Numbered from the stretch's first letter, positions 43,488 through 55,690 are shown. The stretch is 64,000 nt of DNA from Diphasiastrum complanatum (GCA_029204225.1 CM055095.1:12059506-12123505); one strand, 5' to 3'. Program-made: numbers and translations. Notes: generated by a model not told the origin, from the sequence alone.

Positions 43488-45783
43488 TGTCGCCTGTAAA
43501 TCCAAGTTAGAGAATATGGAATTCATGTGAAATTTCAAAGAAATAAAGACCAAGAATGGATCTAGATCAGATCCTCAAGAGGTGTTGGAAGCTAGATTAC
43601 TTGATCTACTAATCAACCAATGATTAGATTTAGAATTAGATCAATTTTCCACCAAAAATCTAGCAAGAACAACAAGCAAATAATTAAACCTGAGACCTAT
43701 TGCCTTCACATGTGTGAAGAATAGTACCTATATGGACTTACAGCAGAGAGTGAAGTCCACAAGTGTTAGAAAGCAATATAACCATAAAATCACAACACAA
43801 ATATGAGAATACTCAAGATATGCCTCCAAAACCAAGATCTTGCTTCATTGATTTCTCAAAGTGGATCCATCATGGCCCATACAAAAATCATCATACTCTC
43901 TCTCTACACCACTTCCAGCACATGTGATACCGGTCATAGTGCTTATCCATATCCACTTTGGCTAATATTCCATTAATTTGCCACATCATCATTGGTGGCT
44001 AGTGTTGACCTTCTAGATTCCTACAAAAAAGGAGATAGGTCCTACAATCTAGGAGATTTGACATTTGACTTGTATGAAAACTATATACAATAAATCTGAA
44101 CTTTTTGCATGATATTTCACACGTGGGAGACCACTCCTACCCATGTGATATAGCATTTTCTACCACTAGAATGGTGCCAAGTGGCATAATACTACTAAAT
44201 TAGTTTTTGGCCAATTTAACCACTAGTTTCCAATTTAAATGAGATGTACAACCTATATGATCTATCTAAATGACTTAGGCATAGATTTCACACATGGGAA
44301 CAGGCTCCACACATGTCTAATGATGATAGGTACAAGTCATTATGGTGTTTACAACATTTTATCAAGTTAGCTTTTGCCAATTTTAACACTCCTCCTCAAA
44401 ACTAACTTGATACATCTTTGGTACATCTATTTACAACACTTAAGGCTGATCATTGCAGGTTCATAGGTGTGAAGATCAGCCAATGAGTTTGATGAAGATC
44501 CGTTGAGATCACCATATCCATGATAGTGCCTCCTTGATGTTGACTTCTTTGATGAACTTGAGAGCTTTGCACCTTCCTATCACCTCATTGATTCCTTCCA
44601 ATTTTCATGTAGATGCCTGAGCTTGAGGCTTGTTCCTTCTTGATGTGCATGCTCCTCCTTGATGGAAATCCGAGACCTCCATGTCTCATAATGATCACAA
44701 CAAATATGATCATACAATGTTCACTTTTTATGATCATCAAGATTACTTATGCTAGAAACATAAGTCCAAAAATCACCACAACTTGGCATGATTTTTCTAA
44801 TATTAAAATCAAAAAGTATTTCCATCTCAATAAGGCTAACTACTTGCTAATGGATATAAGTGTCCACTTTGGATGCTTCACTTATTCTCATAAGAAGTTT
44901 ACAATTTGCCTTTAAAATTAAAAATTTACAATTTTCAACATTATGAATGAGCACATCATTCATGATCTTATTGAAACCAAAAGAAAATACATTATGAAGA
45001 CATTTCAATTTCCTTGAATTTATACTCAATGTAAGTTTACAAGGAAAACATGCCTTTTTATCTATTAAGGCATCACACTCAACTAGTATTGTCTTAATCC
45101 CCATTTAAGATACAAAAATCTCTTTAAAGCACATAATACTACTAAACTAGTTTTTGGCCAATTTAACTATTAGTTTCCAAATTAAATGAGATGTACAACC
45201 TATATGATCTATCTAAATGACTAAGGCATAGATTTCACACGTGGGAACAGGCTCCACACATATCTAATGATGATAGGTACAAGTCATTATGGTATTTACA
45301 ACATTTTATCAAATTAGCTTTTGCCAATTTTAACAATTCAGTACAAGTGAAGAGTGAATGCTGCAAGTAGATGTCTATCAAAATTGGTTACAGACTAACT
45401 CAGAGTGTGTTCGCTCAATTGATAAGAAGTGCAACTATAACAGAGAACAAAGGAAAGGAATGCAAAAGCTATGAAACTGGCTCTCTTCTCTCTATTGATA
45501 GCTGACCTCTGCGTAAGTACAATGGCTCTTAGCGTCACCCTTATAGGAACGAACACTGGCCTAAGCGTCGATCACCAACCATTAAGGTGTCAGTTGGGAT
45601 CCACTATTGTGTCGCTTTAGAACGTCGCACAAAACTTTGCGAGTTCTTGATTACAATGAATTTACAAAATGCAAATAGGCCTCTACACGAATTTAGGCAC
45701 TATAGCATATTTTCAAGTACAAAATTTAAAAAATTTACAATATAAGACATTAAATTTGGATAATGCGGGATCATAGGCCTCCA
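43488..45783. repeat. LTR family C, second copy, split by a nested copia element
   Basis: 43488-43525 (TGTCGCCTGTAAATCCAAG...ATTCA) continues at 45341-45783 (GTACAAG...GGCCTCCA). The two parts together align with the solo LTR at 23239-23728. The insertion interrupting it is the copia element at 43526-45335, flanked by ATTCA on both sides. The right end abuts a gypsy leader at 45784. Confidence 0.85.
43526..45335 (-). mobile_element. Internally deleted copia element with target duplication
   Basis: Flanked by ATTCA at 43521-43525 and 45336-45340. In minus orientation: a partial 5' LTR (45335-45122, starting TGTTAAAATTGGC), about 720 bp of internal remnant, a polypurine tract GTTTTGAGGAGGAG (44402-44389) and a complete 3' LTR (44388-43526, 863 bp, ending GAAATTTCACA). 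The two LTR copies match over the shared 210 bp with few differences. The LTR carries TTTCACACGTGGGA and a CACATGTGTG box. No gag or pol was recognised, so it is non-autonomous. Confidence 0.9.
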
Positions 45784-46640
45784 CATAGGTTTCACTAACT
45801 AGTTTAGTTGTATTTTTAGTTGTTTTTGTTTTTTTAGAGTGTGTTTAGGTGGTTTTTGGGGTAAATTTAGCCTGTTTTGTGTGATTTCTTGTGTTTGGAC
45901 TGTTCTTAGCAAGCGAGGAGGTGTAAGAGGGTAGTGGAGACCCAAAACATCCTCTAAGGGCTTGGCATCCATTCACAAAACCAAAAAAACTATAAAAATA
46001 GCTCAAATATGTTTTTGGAGGGAACCTACGAAGGATCCTACCAATTAGATCTTGAAAATTTTTAAAAAGTCATAAAAACTTCAAAATTTTCTTAAAAAAT
46101 AAAAACAAATTCAGATCTTCATAAGAATCTTCGCAGAGGCCTCTGAAGTTCCATCTCAGTGAGACCATGACACAAAGAAGCTTGCAAAGGTAGTTCCATA
46201 TATAAGTGCTCTTGTGAAGGTCCCTCGATTAATGAAGGTGGTAAAATCAGACAGAACTCTCGCAGACAACCAAATTTTCAGTTCCAGTGGCCAAGAACCT
46301 TTGTAGAGAATTTTGAAGTTCCATCTTAGTGAGACAAGGACACAGAATAGCCTACGAAGGTTAGTTTGATTCCAGTGAGCAAAAACTTGGATTTGAGTGC
46401 CTAAAAATCACTAAAGTCAAAAGATCCATCAAAACCTTGCTCAGAAGTAACCTTCGTAGACCATCCCAATGTATTCAAAATGTCTTTTTCCATTAGTGAT
46501 GAAGCTTGTGAACGTTAGTTGCCAGAAATGACTAATCTGTAGTAAAAAAGGTGCTTTTAAACCTTTGCAGACAACCATAATTTTTTATCTGTAAGAAAGA
46601 ACCTTCCTCCCTAGGTTTTGGTTGCAAGACAGTGAAAGAA
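45784..46640 (+). other. Gypsy leader with hairpins
   Basis: It begins GGTTTCACTAACTAGTTTAG, which in reverse complement follows the primer-binding site at 54.6 kb, so this is the untranslated leader of the same gypsy family in + orientation. Its LTR and primer-binding site have been replaced by LTR C. From 46126 on it holds hairpin arms, the best being AACCTTTGTAG (46296-46306) with CTACGAAGGTT (46352-46362). At about 46640 it is joined to copia sequence. No gag. Confidence 0.7.
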
Positions 46641-47710
46641 CCTTCGGAACAAAATAGATGTTAGCCATGATGTTATCTTTGATGAATCTAAGATGTATGA
46701 AGATGAGGATGCTGAGAAGACGGACACATCCAGTGGAAAAGATGGTACAGTGAGGATTCCTCCTGATGATGATCCATTTATTGACTTTCCTAGTGATGGA
46801 CACGAGGATACACCTCTTGATACTACTACCGTAACCTCAAGAGATAGGTTGGAGAGGTGACAAACGCAAGGAGAAAGATGTATCGTGGGATACATTTTCA
46901 CCAGAAGTCGATCACCTGACAGGAAGCTCCCTAAGTGGTTTGAGAGATTGATGGAGAGCCGCGACATGGATGACTTTCCAGGATAATCTAGCTAGGGAGA
47001 GCTATGAAGATCAACAAGAGAGAAGACACAACCTGAAAGATATGAAGCATATATGCTCTCTTATCTAGCATTATTCAAAGCAAAGAACCTTCGACTTATG
47101 TTTAAGCAAAGGATGATGACATTTGGGTCAAGGCCATGGAAGAGGAGATGGAGTCAATCGCTAAGCATAGCACATGGGACTTAGTGGAACCACAAGTTGG
47201 CAAGAAACCCATTGGTTGTAAATGGGTATACAGGACTAAGTACCATGCAGATGGAAGTATAACAAGGCACAAAGCAAGATTGGTGATCAAAGGGTATGCA
47301 CAAAGTAAAGGGATCAACTATGAGGAGACCTTTGCGCCAGTATGTAAGTGGAATACTCTACGTCTACTTGTTGCTTTAGCTTCACATTTTGGTTGGCCTT
47401 TGCATCAGATGGATGTGCAATCTGCTTTTCTACATGGTGAGTTAGAAGAAGAGGTGTTCACGGATCAACCTGAAGGCTTTGTAGCGAAAGGACAGGAGAA
47501 CAAAATATGTTGTTTGAAGAAAGCACTTTATGGTCTTAAACAGGCACCACGTGTGTGGTATAGCAGGATTGATGCCTACTTTTGTTCTAAGGGAATGGTG
47601 AGAACACACTCTGATCCAAATTCTTATGTCTTATGCTTTGATGGTATAGTTGTTTTGATTGCTCTTTATGTTGATGCATTAGAGGAGTTCTCAATATCAA
47701 AAAGACCCTT
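46641..47710 (+). pseudogene. Copia integrase end and reverse transcriptase, cut at YVDD
   Basis: Starts with the integrase-end motif VSHDVIFDES, a linker rich in Asp/Thr/Ser with several stops (46700-47130), then an open RT frame 47136-47813: MEEEMESIAKHSTWDL, KWVYRTKYHADGSI, MDVQSAFLHGELEEEVF, LKKALYGLKQAPRVWYSR, and LIALYVDALEEF at 47655-47690. The second Asp of the catalytic YVDD is lost because the element ends right after YVD; the last 40 codons of the frame are unrelated. RNase H and 3' LTR are absent. Confidence 0.85.
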
Positions 47711-48200
47711 TAAGGAATGCCATGTAGGATATACAAAAATATCAAATAAAATAAAACAATATTGTTTATTTGCTTGCCCACACCACTCCCAAGGCCTCCC
47801 CAACTCCCAATGATCTAACCACAGTGTCTATAGTCACAGTTGAGAACTGTTAACAGTTCGCAGTATAACTTGACTAAATTCAAAAATATTCCTTCCATTG
47901 GTTACGAAAAGGGCAATATTTTCACTGGATCTAGAATATGACCGCAATCCCCAAATTTGAATCAGGAAAAATTGCAAAATGTTTACATATGTATTCCTTC
48001 CACGAGAATGGAAATATGAGTGCCAACTACCTATTGGAATGAAAAAATGAGCGGCATTTCCAAATTTCAATCAAGCATACAAGCGTGGAGATTGGATTGA
48101 TCATACATAGTATATAATATAATCAAAGATGAGTATTTTGTTGCTTCATAGAATCTGGTCATAGTACTTTGATGCAATTGATTACTCTATTATTTTTTTG
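47711..48200. other. No gene recognised; upstream of the three-exon gene
   Basis: AT-rich sequence with GGAAATATGAG and GGCATTTCC words but no coding frame. It would contain the promoter of the gene that starts at 48201; TATATAATATAAT at about 48111-48123 is a possible TATA-like word, 78 bp upstream. Confidence 0.35.
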
Positions 48201-50150
48201 ATGATGATATTATATCATCTACATGTGGATATCCCTGTTGATTTGGCACCTTTGCAGAGAAGAGGAGGCAAAGGAGTTCAAATATCTGCTGAGGATTGTT
48301 CTCGTTACAGGGCAGAAGGAAAAAAAAACGTGGATTTGTGGACAGATGGAACATTATATCCACAAGATCCAAGCACTTTGACACATCCCACATTCTCTTC
48401 AATAACTCATTTAGTTACATGGATATGCAATGGGCATAATGGATTACTAGGATATTGTGAAAGATTGCAAAATCATGGAAAACAACTTTATATGAATAAA
48501 GATCACTTTTTAGAAGGTGAGTTAATTCAGATATCCTCTTATTGTCAGAATAGAGATTGTCATCTCCAAAAGACGTTAGAAGAAAATGAACAACTTAAAA
48601 AAAATAATGAATCATTACAGAAGATAGCAATCAATATCAAATCAGAACTAGAGCAAATGCAATCAGTCTTACAATCTATTCATATTGAAAACTTACAATT
48701 ACTGAAGGATGTGGATTTGGTAAAGAAGAAGGCTGAAAGTAAGAAGCGAAAGCGACAAAGTTACAAGGATATTCAAACGCTTTCAAAAGGAGGTTATCGA
48801 AATAGAAGGATATGTGCATTCAAGTAAGCATATTCTAAATTTTGTAAGTTTTTCAATGACATTTGGATTTAATTTCAGCTATGGTGATATTCTGTTAACT
48901 ATCTGTTTTTTTTGCAGATCTGCATTAGTAGCTCTTCGGAATATTAAAGACAATGCTTCACTAGAAATGTCATTGGGCACAATATTGACTTGCAAATCCA
49001 CTGAGCGTATCATGATGAACAATAGGATTTCAAATGTAAAGTGTAAAATAGCAGAGTCTTTGATGGTGGACATTCAAAATATTTTAGATAAGACTATAGT
49101 TCAGGGTGCTTGTGATTTTGCAGGTATAAGTAGGGAAGCATATGCAACAATATTTAAACTAATTAGAGAAGCTTTTAAGCAAGTTCAAATTAGAAAAGTC
49201 CCAATCCCTAGGACATACCACTTGAAGAAAGAGAGGGATACATTAAACATAGATATGCATAAGATCACTGGAACTCCATTTCATATTGAGGAGGTGTATG
49301 AAACTGATGGAAGATCAATATTCTATAATTCATCAAACAATTTATTTGTTGATCTAAATTACTTGCTGAGATACATCGTCACATTCTATGATATAATCTA
49401 TGAAAAGGTGAATGGCAAAATAATCATAGTACTTAAGTTAGATGAGTCAAAAATTGTGAAAGGGCAGAAGATGGAAAGGGTTAGTATAACTCTCATGAAT
49501 AGTGCTCTATCCCAAACAGAAAACCAAGAAGATTTCAAATTCAGTGTCCAGTCAAAAAATGATATATGGTGGTTGGCAGCGTTTCAGGTAACTAGCCTCA
49601 TTATTACATTACATTCATTAAATAGTATTAATACATTGTAAACTAAGTATGATTAATTCTTTGGACAGGTGCTGAAAGAGGATCATGATATATTATCATG
49701 GATATTCTCAAGGACATCTTATCCTAGGATAATCAAGGACCATATGGATGGAGGATTTCTCAATGTTCCAGGAGTTGGAGACTTCAATATTGAATGGCAC
49801 TTAGCAGGTGATTTGAAAACATTGAAATGTATGTATAATGTCTCTCACGGTGCTACATCAAAACGCCCTTGTTTGTACTGCATGAAAATGGCAAAAGATG
49901 TAACTAGGAGTATAGGAATTACTAGAGAATATGCAGATCCAAACTGGAAGCCTGTGCTGCCTATCCCCTTAAAAATGTGCATGTTTGCACTCTTCATGCA
50001 GAAGTTAGATTAATAGAAAAGATCACTTATCTTCATATAGTTTTTGCTTGGAATACTAAGCCAGCATCATTAGCAAAGGAAGCTATCTCTCGATTAGAAG
50101 ATGTTTTATCAAAAGCAGGACTTCATAAAGGACATGTCAAAATTCAAAAT
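48201..50150 (+). CDS. Three-exon gene of unknown family, possibly transposase-like
   Basis: Exons 48201-48823, 48918-49587 and 49669 to about 50150. Introns of 94 and 81 bp have GT-AG ends (GTAAGC...TTTGCAG; GTAACT...GGACAG) and phases that keep one frame. Exon 1 opens YHLHVDIPVDLAPL and contains a long coiled coil (LEENEQLKKNNESLQKI to LLKDVDLVKKKA) and a basic stretch (KKRKRQ). Exon 2 has KLDESKIVKGQKMERVSITL and ends NDIWWLAAF. Exon 3 has EWHLAGDLKTLK, a CLYCMK zinc-ribbon-like pair, and after a one-base deletion in an A-run (about 49968-49974) VHVCTLHAEVRLIEKI. The D-containing KLDES and AGDLK motifs and the terminal LHAEVRL segment recall acidic triads of DDE-type transposases, but I do not recognise the family. 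Copia sequence begins at about 50150 in the same frame. Confidence 0.6.
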
Positions 50151-52272
50151 TCTCTATCCAAACCATTTTGGGGTGAAGCAATAACTTGTGCTAACTATTT
50201 GTGCAATAGATTGCCAAACCAAGCCATTGGAGGAATCACACCATTTGAAGCTCTATTTGGAGAGAAGCCCAATCTCAAGGATCTCAAAGTTTTTGGATCC
50301 ACTTGCTATGTACACCAATCCTTGGATAAGAGAAGGAAGGATGATGCAACATCCATCAAAGGCATCTTTGTGGGATATGGTGAGAATAGCAAAGGTTATA
50401 GAGTCTTCAATCCCATCACTAGCAAGGTGATAATGAGTAGGGATGTTATTTTTTATGAAGGACATGCTTGTGATTTGGATGATAATGCTACTAATCATCT
50501 TGATGCCAAGGATCATGCTAGGATGGAGGAGGAGCTTCCAAGTGAAGAAGAACTTGAAGATCCACCTCAAGATGCAAGAACTCCAAGAACTCCAGGAAGA
50601 TCTACAAGGGCAAGATCCGAGCCATTGAGACTCACCTATGATGGTCAAGGTGATCAAAGGGAAGGCTCATCATCTTTCACATCTTACACCTTTCTTACTT
50701 CAATGTTAGATGAGCCAACATGCTATGAAGATGCTTGTAAGTCTAAAAGTTGGATGGATGCTATGCAAGTAGAGTATGATGCTCTTATTGAGAATCATAC
50801 TTGGGATCTTGTGGATCTTCCTCAAGGGAAGAAACCTCTTGATTGCAAGTGGGTATTTAGATTGAAGTATAATCGAGATAGATCAATAAGCAAGAATAAA
50901 GCTAGGCTTGTTGCCAAAGGTTTTTTACAAACCAAAGGCATTGATTATGATGAGACTTTTGCTCCTATGGCTAAGCTTGTTACTATCAAGTTGATCATTA
51001 GTCTTGCTACAACCTTCAATTGGGAGCTATTCCAACTTGACTTCAAAAATGCATTACTCAATGGTTATTTGGAGGAAGAGATCTACATGAGGCAACCCGA
51101 GGGCTTCATCAAGGCAAAGCATGAAGGAAAGGTGTGTTTTTTTGAAGAAGAGCCTTTATGGGCTCAAGCAAGCACCTAGAGCATGGTACTCTAGGCTAAA
51201 CTCTTTTCTCATTTCCATCAATTTTGTAATGAGTGCCTATAATCCATCATTGTATATAAGTTTTCATGATGGCATGATCATTATTCTTGTTTTGTACGTA
51301 GATGACATTATCTTGAGTGGTAATGATCTAGATGGAATTAGAGATGTAAAAATTGCTTTAGCAAAAGAGTTTAAGATGGTAGATCTCGGCCTATTAAGCT
51401 TCATTCTTGGAATAGAGGTTATTAGAGGATGTGATTTTAGCTTCATTTGTCAATCTAAATATGCTACATCCATCCTAGATAGATTTGGAATGAAGAATTG
51501 TAAAGGCATTGAGACACCAATGGAGCAACATGTAAAAGCATCTATTGGTTGTGATGAAGCATCCTTTGAGGACATCACATTATGTAGAAGGCTTATTGGC
51601 TCCTTGATCTATTTATCTATGACTAGACCTGATCTTAGTTATGGTGTTGGAAAGTTAAGCCAATTCATGCAAAGTCCTCTAGTTTTACATTGGAAGATGG
51701 CCAAAAGAGTTATTAGATACATTTCATCCACTAAGAATTTTGGCATTTTGTATAGAGGAACTAATCTTGGCTTAAGAGCCTATAGTGACTCGGATTTTGT
51801 AGGTGACAAAGTGGATAGAAGATGAACAAATGCCTTTGCCACCTTTCTATGTGATGGAGTAGTATCATGGCTTTCCAAAAAACAAGATACCATCTCCCAA
51901 TCTTCCACGGAATCCGAATACAAGGCCTTGACATCAACATGCAAGGAGGTCTTGTGGCTCAAAAGGCTATTGGTGGAGCTTCATGTCATGGAGGAGGAGA
52001 TCTCTACTATCTATTGTAACAACCAATCAGCCCAATCACTTGCAACTAATCCTACATTCCATGCAAGGAGCAAACACATCGAAATTGCTCATCATTTCGT
52101 GAGGGAAAAAGTGGAAGCTAAAGAGATCAAGCTCCAACACGTGCCATCATCAAGTTTCTTGGCTGATTTGTTTACTAAACCTTTACCTAAAGATTCATTT
52201 TTCAAGCTTAGATCTTCAATTGGAGTTATTGATAAAAGCATTGTGAAAAATTGCCTACATTGGCAAATCTAG
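50150..52272 (+). pseudogene. Young copia integrase end-RT-RNase H, 5'-truncated
   Basis: The frame opens with LSKPFWGEAITCANYLCNR (integrase core end), PFEALFGEKPNLK, CYVHQSLDKRRK, FVGYGENSKGYR and SRDVIFYE. An acidic linker and complete RT follow: [68 protein letters not shown]. RNase H has SDFVGD, SSTESEYKAL, IYCNNQSAQSLA and HHFVREKV. Only two lesions are seen: an extra T in the T-run at 51137-51143 (frameshift) and TGA at 51823-51825 where a Ser codon is expected. Gag, protease and most of integrase are missing; the 5' edge is fused to the three-exon gene. Its 3' LTR is complete. Confidence 0.9.
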
Positions 52273-52929
52273 CCATGTAGAATATTGTACATTTTGTCAA
52301 TATTGTTGTTGGTTACTTGAATGGCCAAAGTGCCACTTGTACATACACACCTAAAGTAGGTTACCACGAGTCAAGAGGAGTGGTTGTGTCCATTTGGTAG
52401 TGATTCCTACTTTGTAGGATCTAGACCATGATTTATGATGAGATTTGTACCTACCATGCACCTACCAAGCATGACTCTTGGATCTAGGCTAGGGTTTTCA
52501 CATTAGGGCAAGAAAGTGGAGTCTACTTCCTTATTACATGCTAAATTTTCACCTAACTTAGAAAAGGAAGTGTGTTTTACTATGTATTCCCATTCTCCAT
52601 AGTGAGAAGATAGAAACTTTTTGGAGCCTCAAGGAGAAACTCGAGTTTCCTCTCATTGCATGGTGATTACTCTTGATTTCCAATGAAACCCAGCTTTGGT
52701 ACTTTGTAAACATTGTCTACAGGCCGTACTACAGCCTTATTTCCAGACGTGTGGAGTTGGATTATACTAATTGATCAATGCTTTAATTGTCTCTACTTGT
52801 TTCCTATCAAGCTGCTAAACTAGATCTTGTTTTCTTATGACTAGTTTCTGATAGATTGTTTAAGAAGCATACAATCACCTTGTGGATCATTCAAAGATCC
52901 ATTTATGGTCCTTAGTACTGTACTTTTCA
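52242..52929 (+). repeat. Copia 3' LTR, family B (688 bp)
   Basis: TGTGAAAAATTGCC to CTTTTCA. It overlaps the last codons of the polyprotein, as often in copia elements. It aligns with 9264-9946 and 14865-15560. Carries CCAGACGTGTGGAG near 52744. The right flank is CAATG; the left end of the element is truncated, so no target duplication can be tested. Confidence 0.9.
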
Positions 52930-54060
52930 CAATGATTTGCCTTTGTAACTATATTTCCTTGCATGCGCCTTTCCTCCAATAAACGTGCATTGGCATTCAA
53001 ACCATATATTTGCATCTTCCATTGGTGACGACACAAAGCATGCCAATCACCCCAATTGTATTGGGGTCCTGTGTACAGCATCAATGTGATGGCACTATTC
53101 AAGGGGACTTCAATGCTCATCAATGAAAATATGCCCAATCCGGCATTTGGAAAATGCTCACTAGGTTTAATTATGTACATATGACCCCAATATGAAAATG
53201 GTGTCTCATATAACGGTATTGGTACTATACTGGACCAACAAGAATATGAAAATGGTGTCTCATATAACATCAATGGTACTATAGTGGGCCAACAAGAATA
53301 TCTATTTCTATCAAAAGGTTTTACTGATGATTTTAATTCAGTTGGAAGTTCAAGCTTAGACAAAGAATCAAAGACATTTTTGGACATATGTACAGTACAC
53401 AACATTTTTTTTTTCATTTTCAAGTTGTGTCAAAATGCGTCCAAGTCTTGTTCTTTTTTTCAAATGAGTAGAGGACGTGGAAGGACCAATGGAAGGAGTA
53501 GAGGACGTGGAAGGATGTGGAAGGAGTGTGGTGGAGTGAATAGAATCTACGTGAGGTGTATAGTGACTAGTGACATCATGGATATCCTCGTCATCAACTA
53601 GGGCATCATCTGATGCCAAAGAAGTCCAAAATCAATGTCCTTGATTTTGTTTGTGGGATCATCAATTGTGCAATGTGACACCAAAGAACATCTTTGCAAA
53701 AGTGAAAATTTACGCAAATGTCAGATGTCTTTTTCATCAAAAATCTAAACCATTAAATTGCTACAAGAAAGAAAACTTTATATACCTCCGCAACTGCAGA
53801 CTCTTCTTCCACATGTTCTCCATACTCCCAAATATGTTTTGTTACTATTCGTCTTGTTCGAATTTTTAATCCTTTACATTGTTTGCATTTACAATATATC
53901 TTCTCATCAAACTCTCTTTGATACTATTGCAATGACACAATGATAAGAAATGATTAAATTTATGTTACAATCTCATGCAAGACAACTTTGATTAGAGAAA
54001 GATAATAACTAAAGACTACAATAATCGACAAAAGTGGACTAGTGAGATGTACAATAAAAA
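52930..54060. other. Unrecognised region with short tandem repeats
   Basis: A 54-bp unit starting AATATGAAAATGG is present twice (53189-53242, 53243-53296). A 27-bp unit (GAGTAGAGGACGTGGAAGGA) is also repeated at about 53467-53515. Both strands are open for 80-180 codons (minus 53423-52887, plus 53284-53601). The 54-bp period keeps any frame open, so this is weak evidence for coding. No family resemblance. Confidence 0.4.
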
Positions 54061-54597
54061 GACATGAAACAGTTTAGGATTTCATATATTTCTCAACTTA
54101 AAGATATTGCAAAAGGAAAAAATCATATATAAATTAAGAACTAAAGTAGCAAACTTTGATTAACTTATGAAATCATAATTGAGAGTCCGAACTGTGAAGA
54201 ATAGGATAGTTCTAAAACATGAGCATTAGGGGTCCAAACTAACTCTCGCAAGCTTCTATGCAGGTCTGGGATAGTACCCTGGAGCTGCTGCCAGTCATGC
54301 AAGGGTTAATTCCCACTGATTCTGGAGAGATAAAAATCTGATGAGTTTTTTGGCTCTTTTTCCCTCCAAAATGCAGATTGGTGTGTTTTTTGAGTTTTTT
54401 GGATGATTGGTTTGGGTTTCAAGCCCTTAGAGGTTGTTCAGGGCCTCCTCGACCCTCTCACACCTCCTCCGCTAGCTGTGAACAGTCCAAACACAAAGAA
54501 ATACAAAAAACTAACTCTAAACTCCCAAATATCTATCTAAACTACTCTAAAAGGCAAGAAAATAGCTAAAATGCAACTAAACTAGTTAGTGGAAACC
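54061..54597 (-). other. Gypsy leader with hairpin
   Basis: Reverse complement of the leader type at 45.8 kb (CACTAACTAGTTTAGTTGCA after the primer-binding site). A hairpin of AACTCTCGCA (54241-54250) and TGCAAGGGTT (54298-54307) has a 47-base loop. The left limit is uncertain. No gag was found on its left. Confidence 0.6.
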
Positions 54598-54618
54598 TAT
54601 CCACAGCAATGGCGTTAC
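54598..54618 (-). promoter_or_regulatory. Gypsy primer-binding site
   Basis: On the minus strand GTAACGCCATTGCTGTGGA directly follows the LTR end and resembles the tRNA-Asp type TGGCGCCGTTGCCGGGGA with substitutions. It makes the next LTR a 5' LTR in minus orientation. Confidence 0.65.
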
Positions 54619-55439
54619 TGTGGGGTCGAAGATCTCTCGTAGTATAGCCCTTCCACCTGTCAACAAAGGTCAGATCACTGGATAGGTGCCTAACTATGCA
54701 TAGATGCTACTTTTAGTTAATTTCCTACTTTCTCCCTTAACTCTACTCACCACTATACTACTCCTCTTTAGCTCTACTCCTCTACACCTACATTCATCAT
54801 AGTTTTGGTTGAAGAGAAGGAATGGAGAAGAAGAGATTGAGAAGGGAAGAGAAAGAGAGAGATAGAGAGTGAGGTTGGAGGTTAGCTCAAATGCTCCTTA
54901 TGCTTGCTAATAGAAAAACATTCACTATGGCAAACAATAAACATGGAAATAGAAAGCAATGGAAAACACAATCAAGAGCAATAGCAAGTAGTGAATAGCA
55001 AATGAGGATGCTTTTCTTCCAAAAATGGTAGAGTTTCCTCCTTCTCATTAAGCATGGAAATAGTGTACAAATGGTACCTTTTTATAAAATGGGGAAGGCC
55101 CTTGCGCCTCAATCTTATTGGCTAATATTCACAATGATCCTATCCATTCATCTTGGACCCAACTTGATCCAAGGGTTCACAAAAAGTACATTAGAAATCA
55201 CAAGATTCATGTGAGTCCCAATTTGGACCCAACTCTAAAAAGTGATCTCTAAGTTTAAAAATGACATTGGGCCTCTAGTTGTATTTTAATTACAAGGCCC
55301 AAGTCAAGTTTATTTTATTTACAACTTCAATTGCGTGCTCATTGGGACATGGGCTTATACACGTAGGATGCCATGCCCTCGCAACACATTTTATTGGAGG
55401 ATTTTATTTATTTGCACTTTGTTGGGAATACCCCCAACA
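54619..55439 (-). repeat. Gypsy LTR A (821 bp)
   Basis: Ends TGTGGGGTCG (54619) and CCCCCAACA (55439). LTR B at 62887-63707 has the same length and about 20 differences by eye (97-98 % similar). The outer end can fold on itself (TGTTGGG...CCCAACA). In minus orientation it has a TATAAAAAGG word at about 55086-55077 as a likely TATA box. Outer flank: GGATG at 55440-55444. Confidence 0.9.
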
Positions 55440-55690
55440 GGATGTAGGGTTTGGGATACATGTTTTAGGATTCAAGTTACAGGATTTGGCTTTTAGGGCA
55501 TAGGAGGTAGGGTTTAGGATGTAGGATTTAGAGTATGGATTTTAAGATTGAAAGTATAGGATCTGGAATTTGGAGTATAGAGTTTCGGATACGGGGTATA
55601 CGATGTAGGGTTTAGGGTTAAGGAAGTAGGATGTAGGATTTAGGGTTTAGTGTTTAGAGTTTAGAGTTTAGGAACATGAATGGATTAATA
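55440..55690. repeat. Telomere-like degenerate repeat
   Basis: Dense, irregular TTTAGGG, GTAGGGTTT, TTTAGAGTTTAG and GGATGTAGG words resemble the plant telomere repeat but are not in register. The related block at 62580-62886 ends with the same AACATGAATGGAT word. Confidence 0.75.

Noticed and set aside
46611..46967. Minus-strand 118-codon ORF
   Set aside because: Antisense shadow of the copia integrase end and linker on the + strand.
52887..53619. Minus-strand ORFs of 178 and 83 codons as a gene
   Set aside because: The open frame is largely due to a 54-bp tandem repeat, the opposite strand is equally open, and the first ORF overlaps an LTR end.
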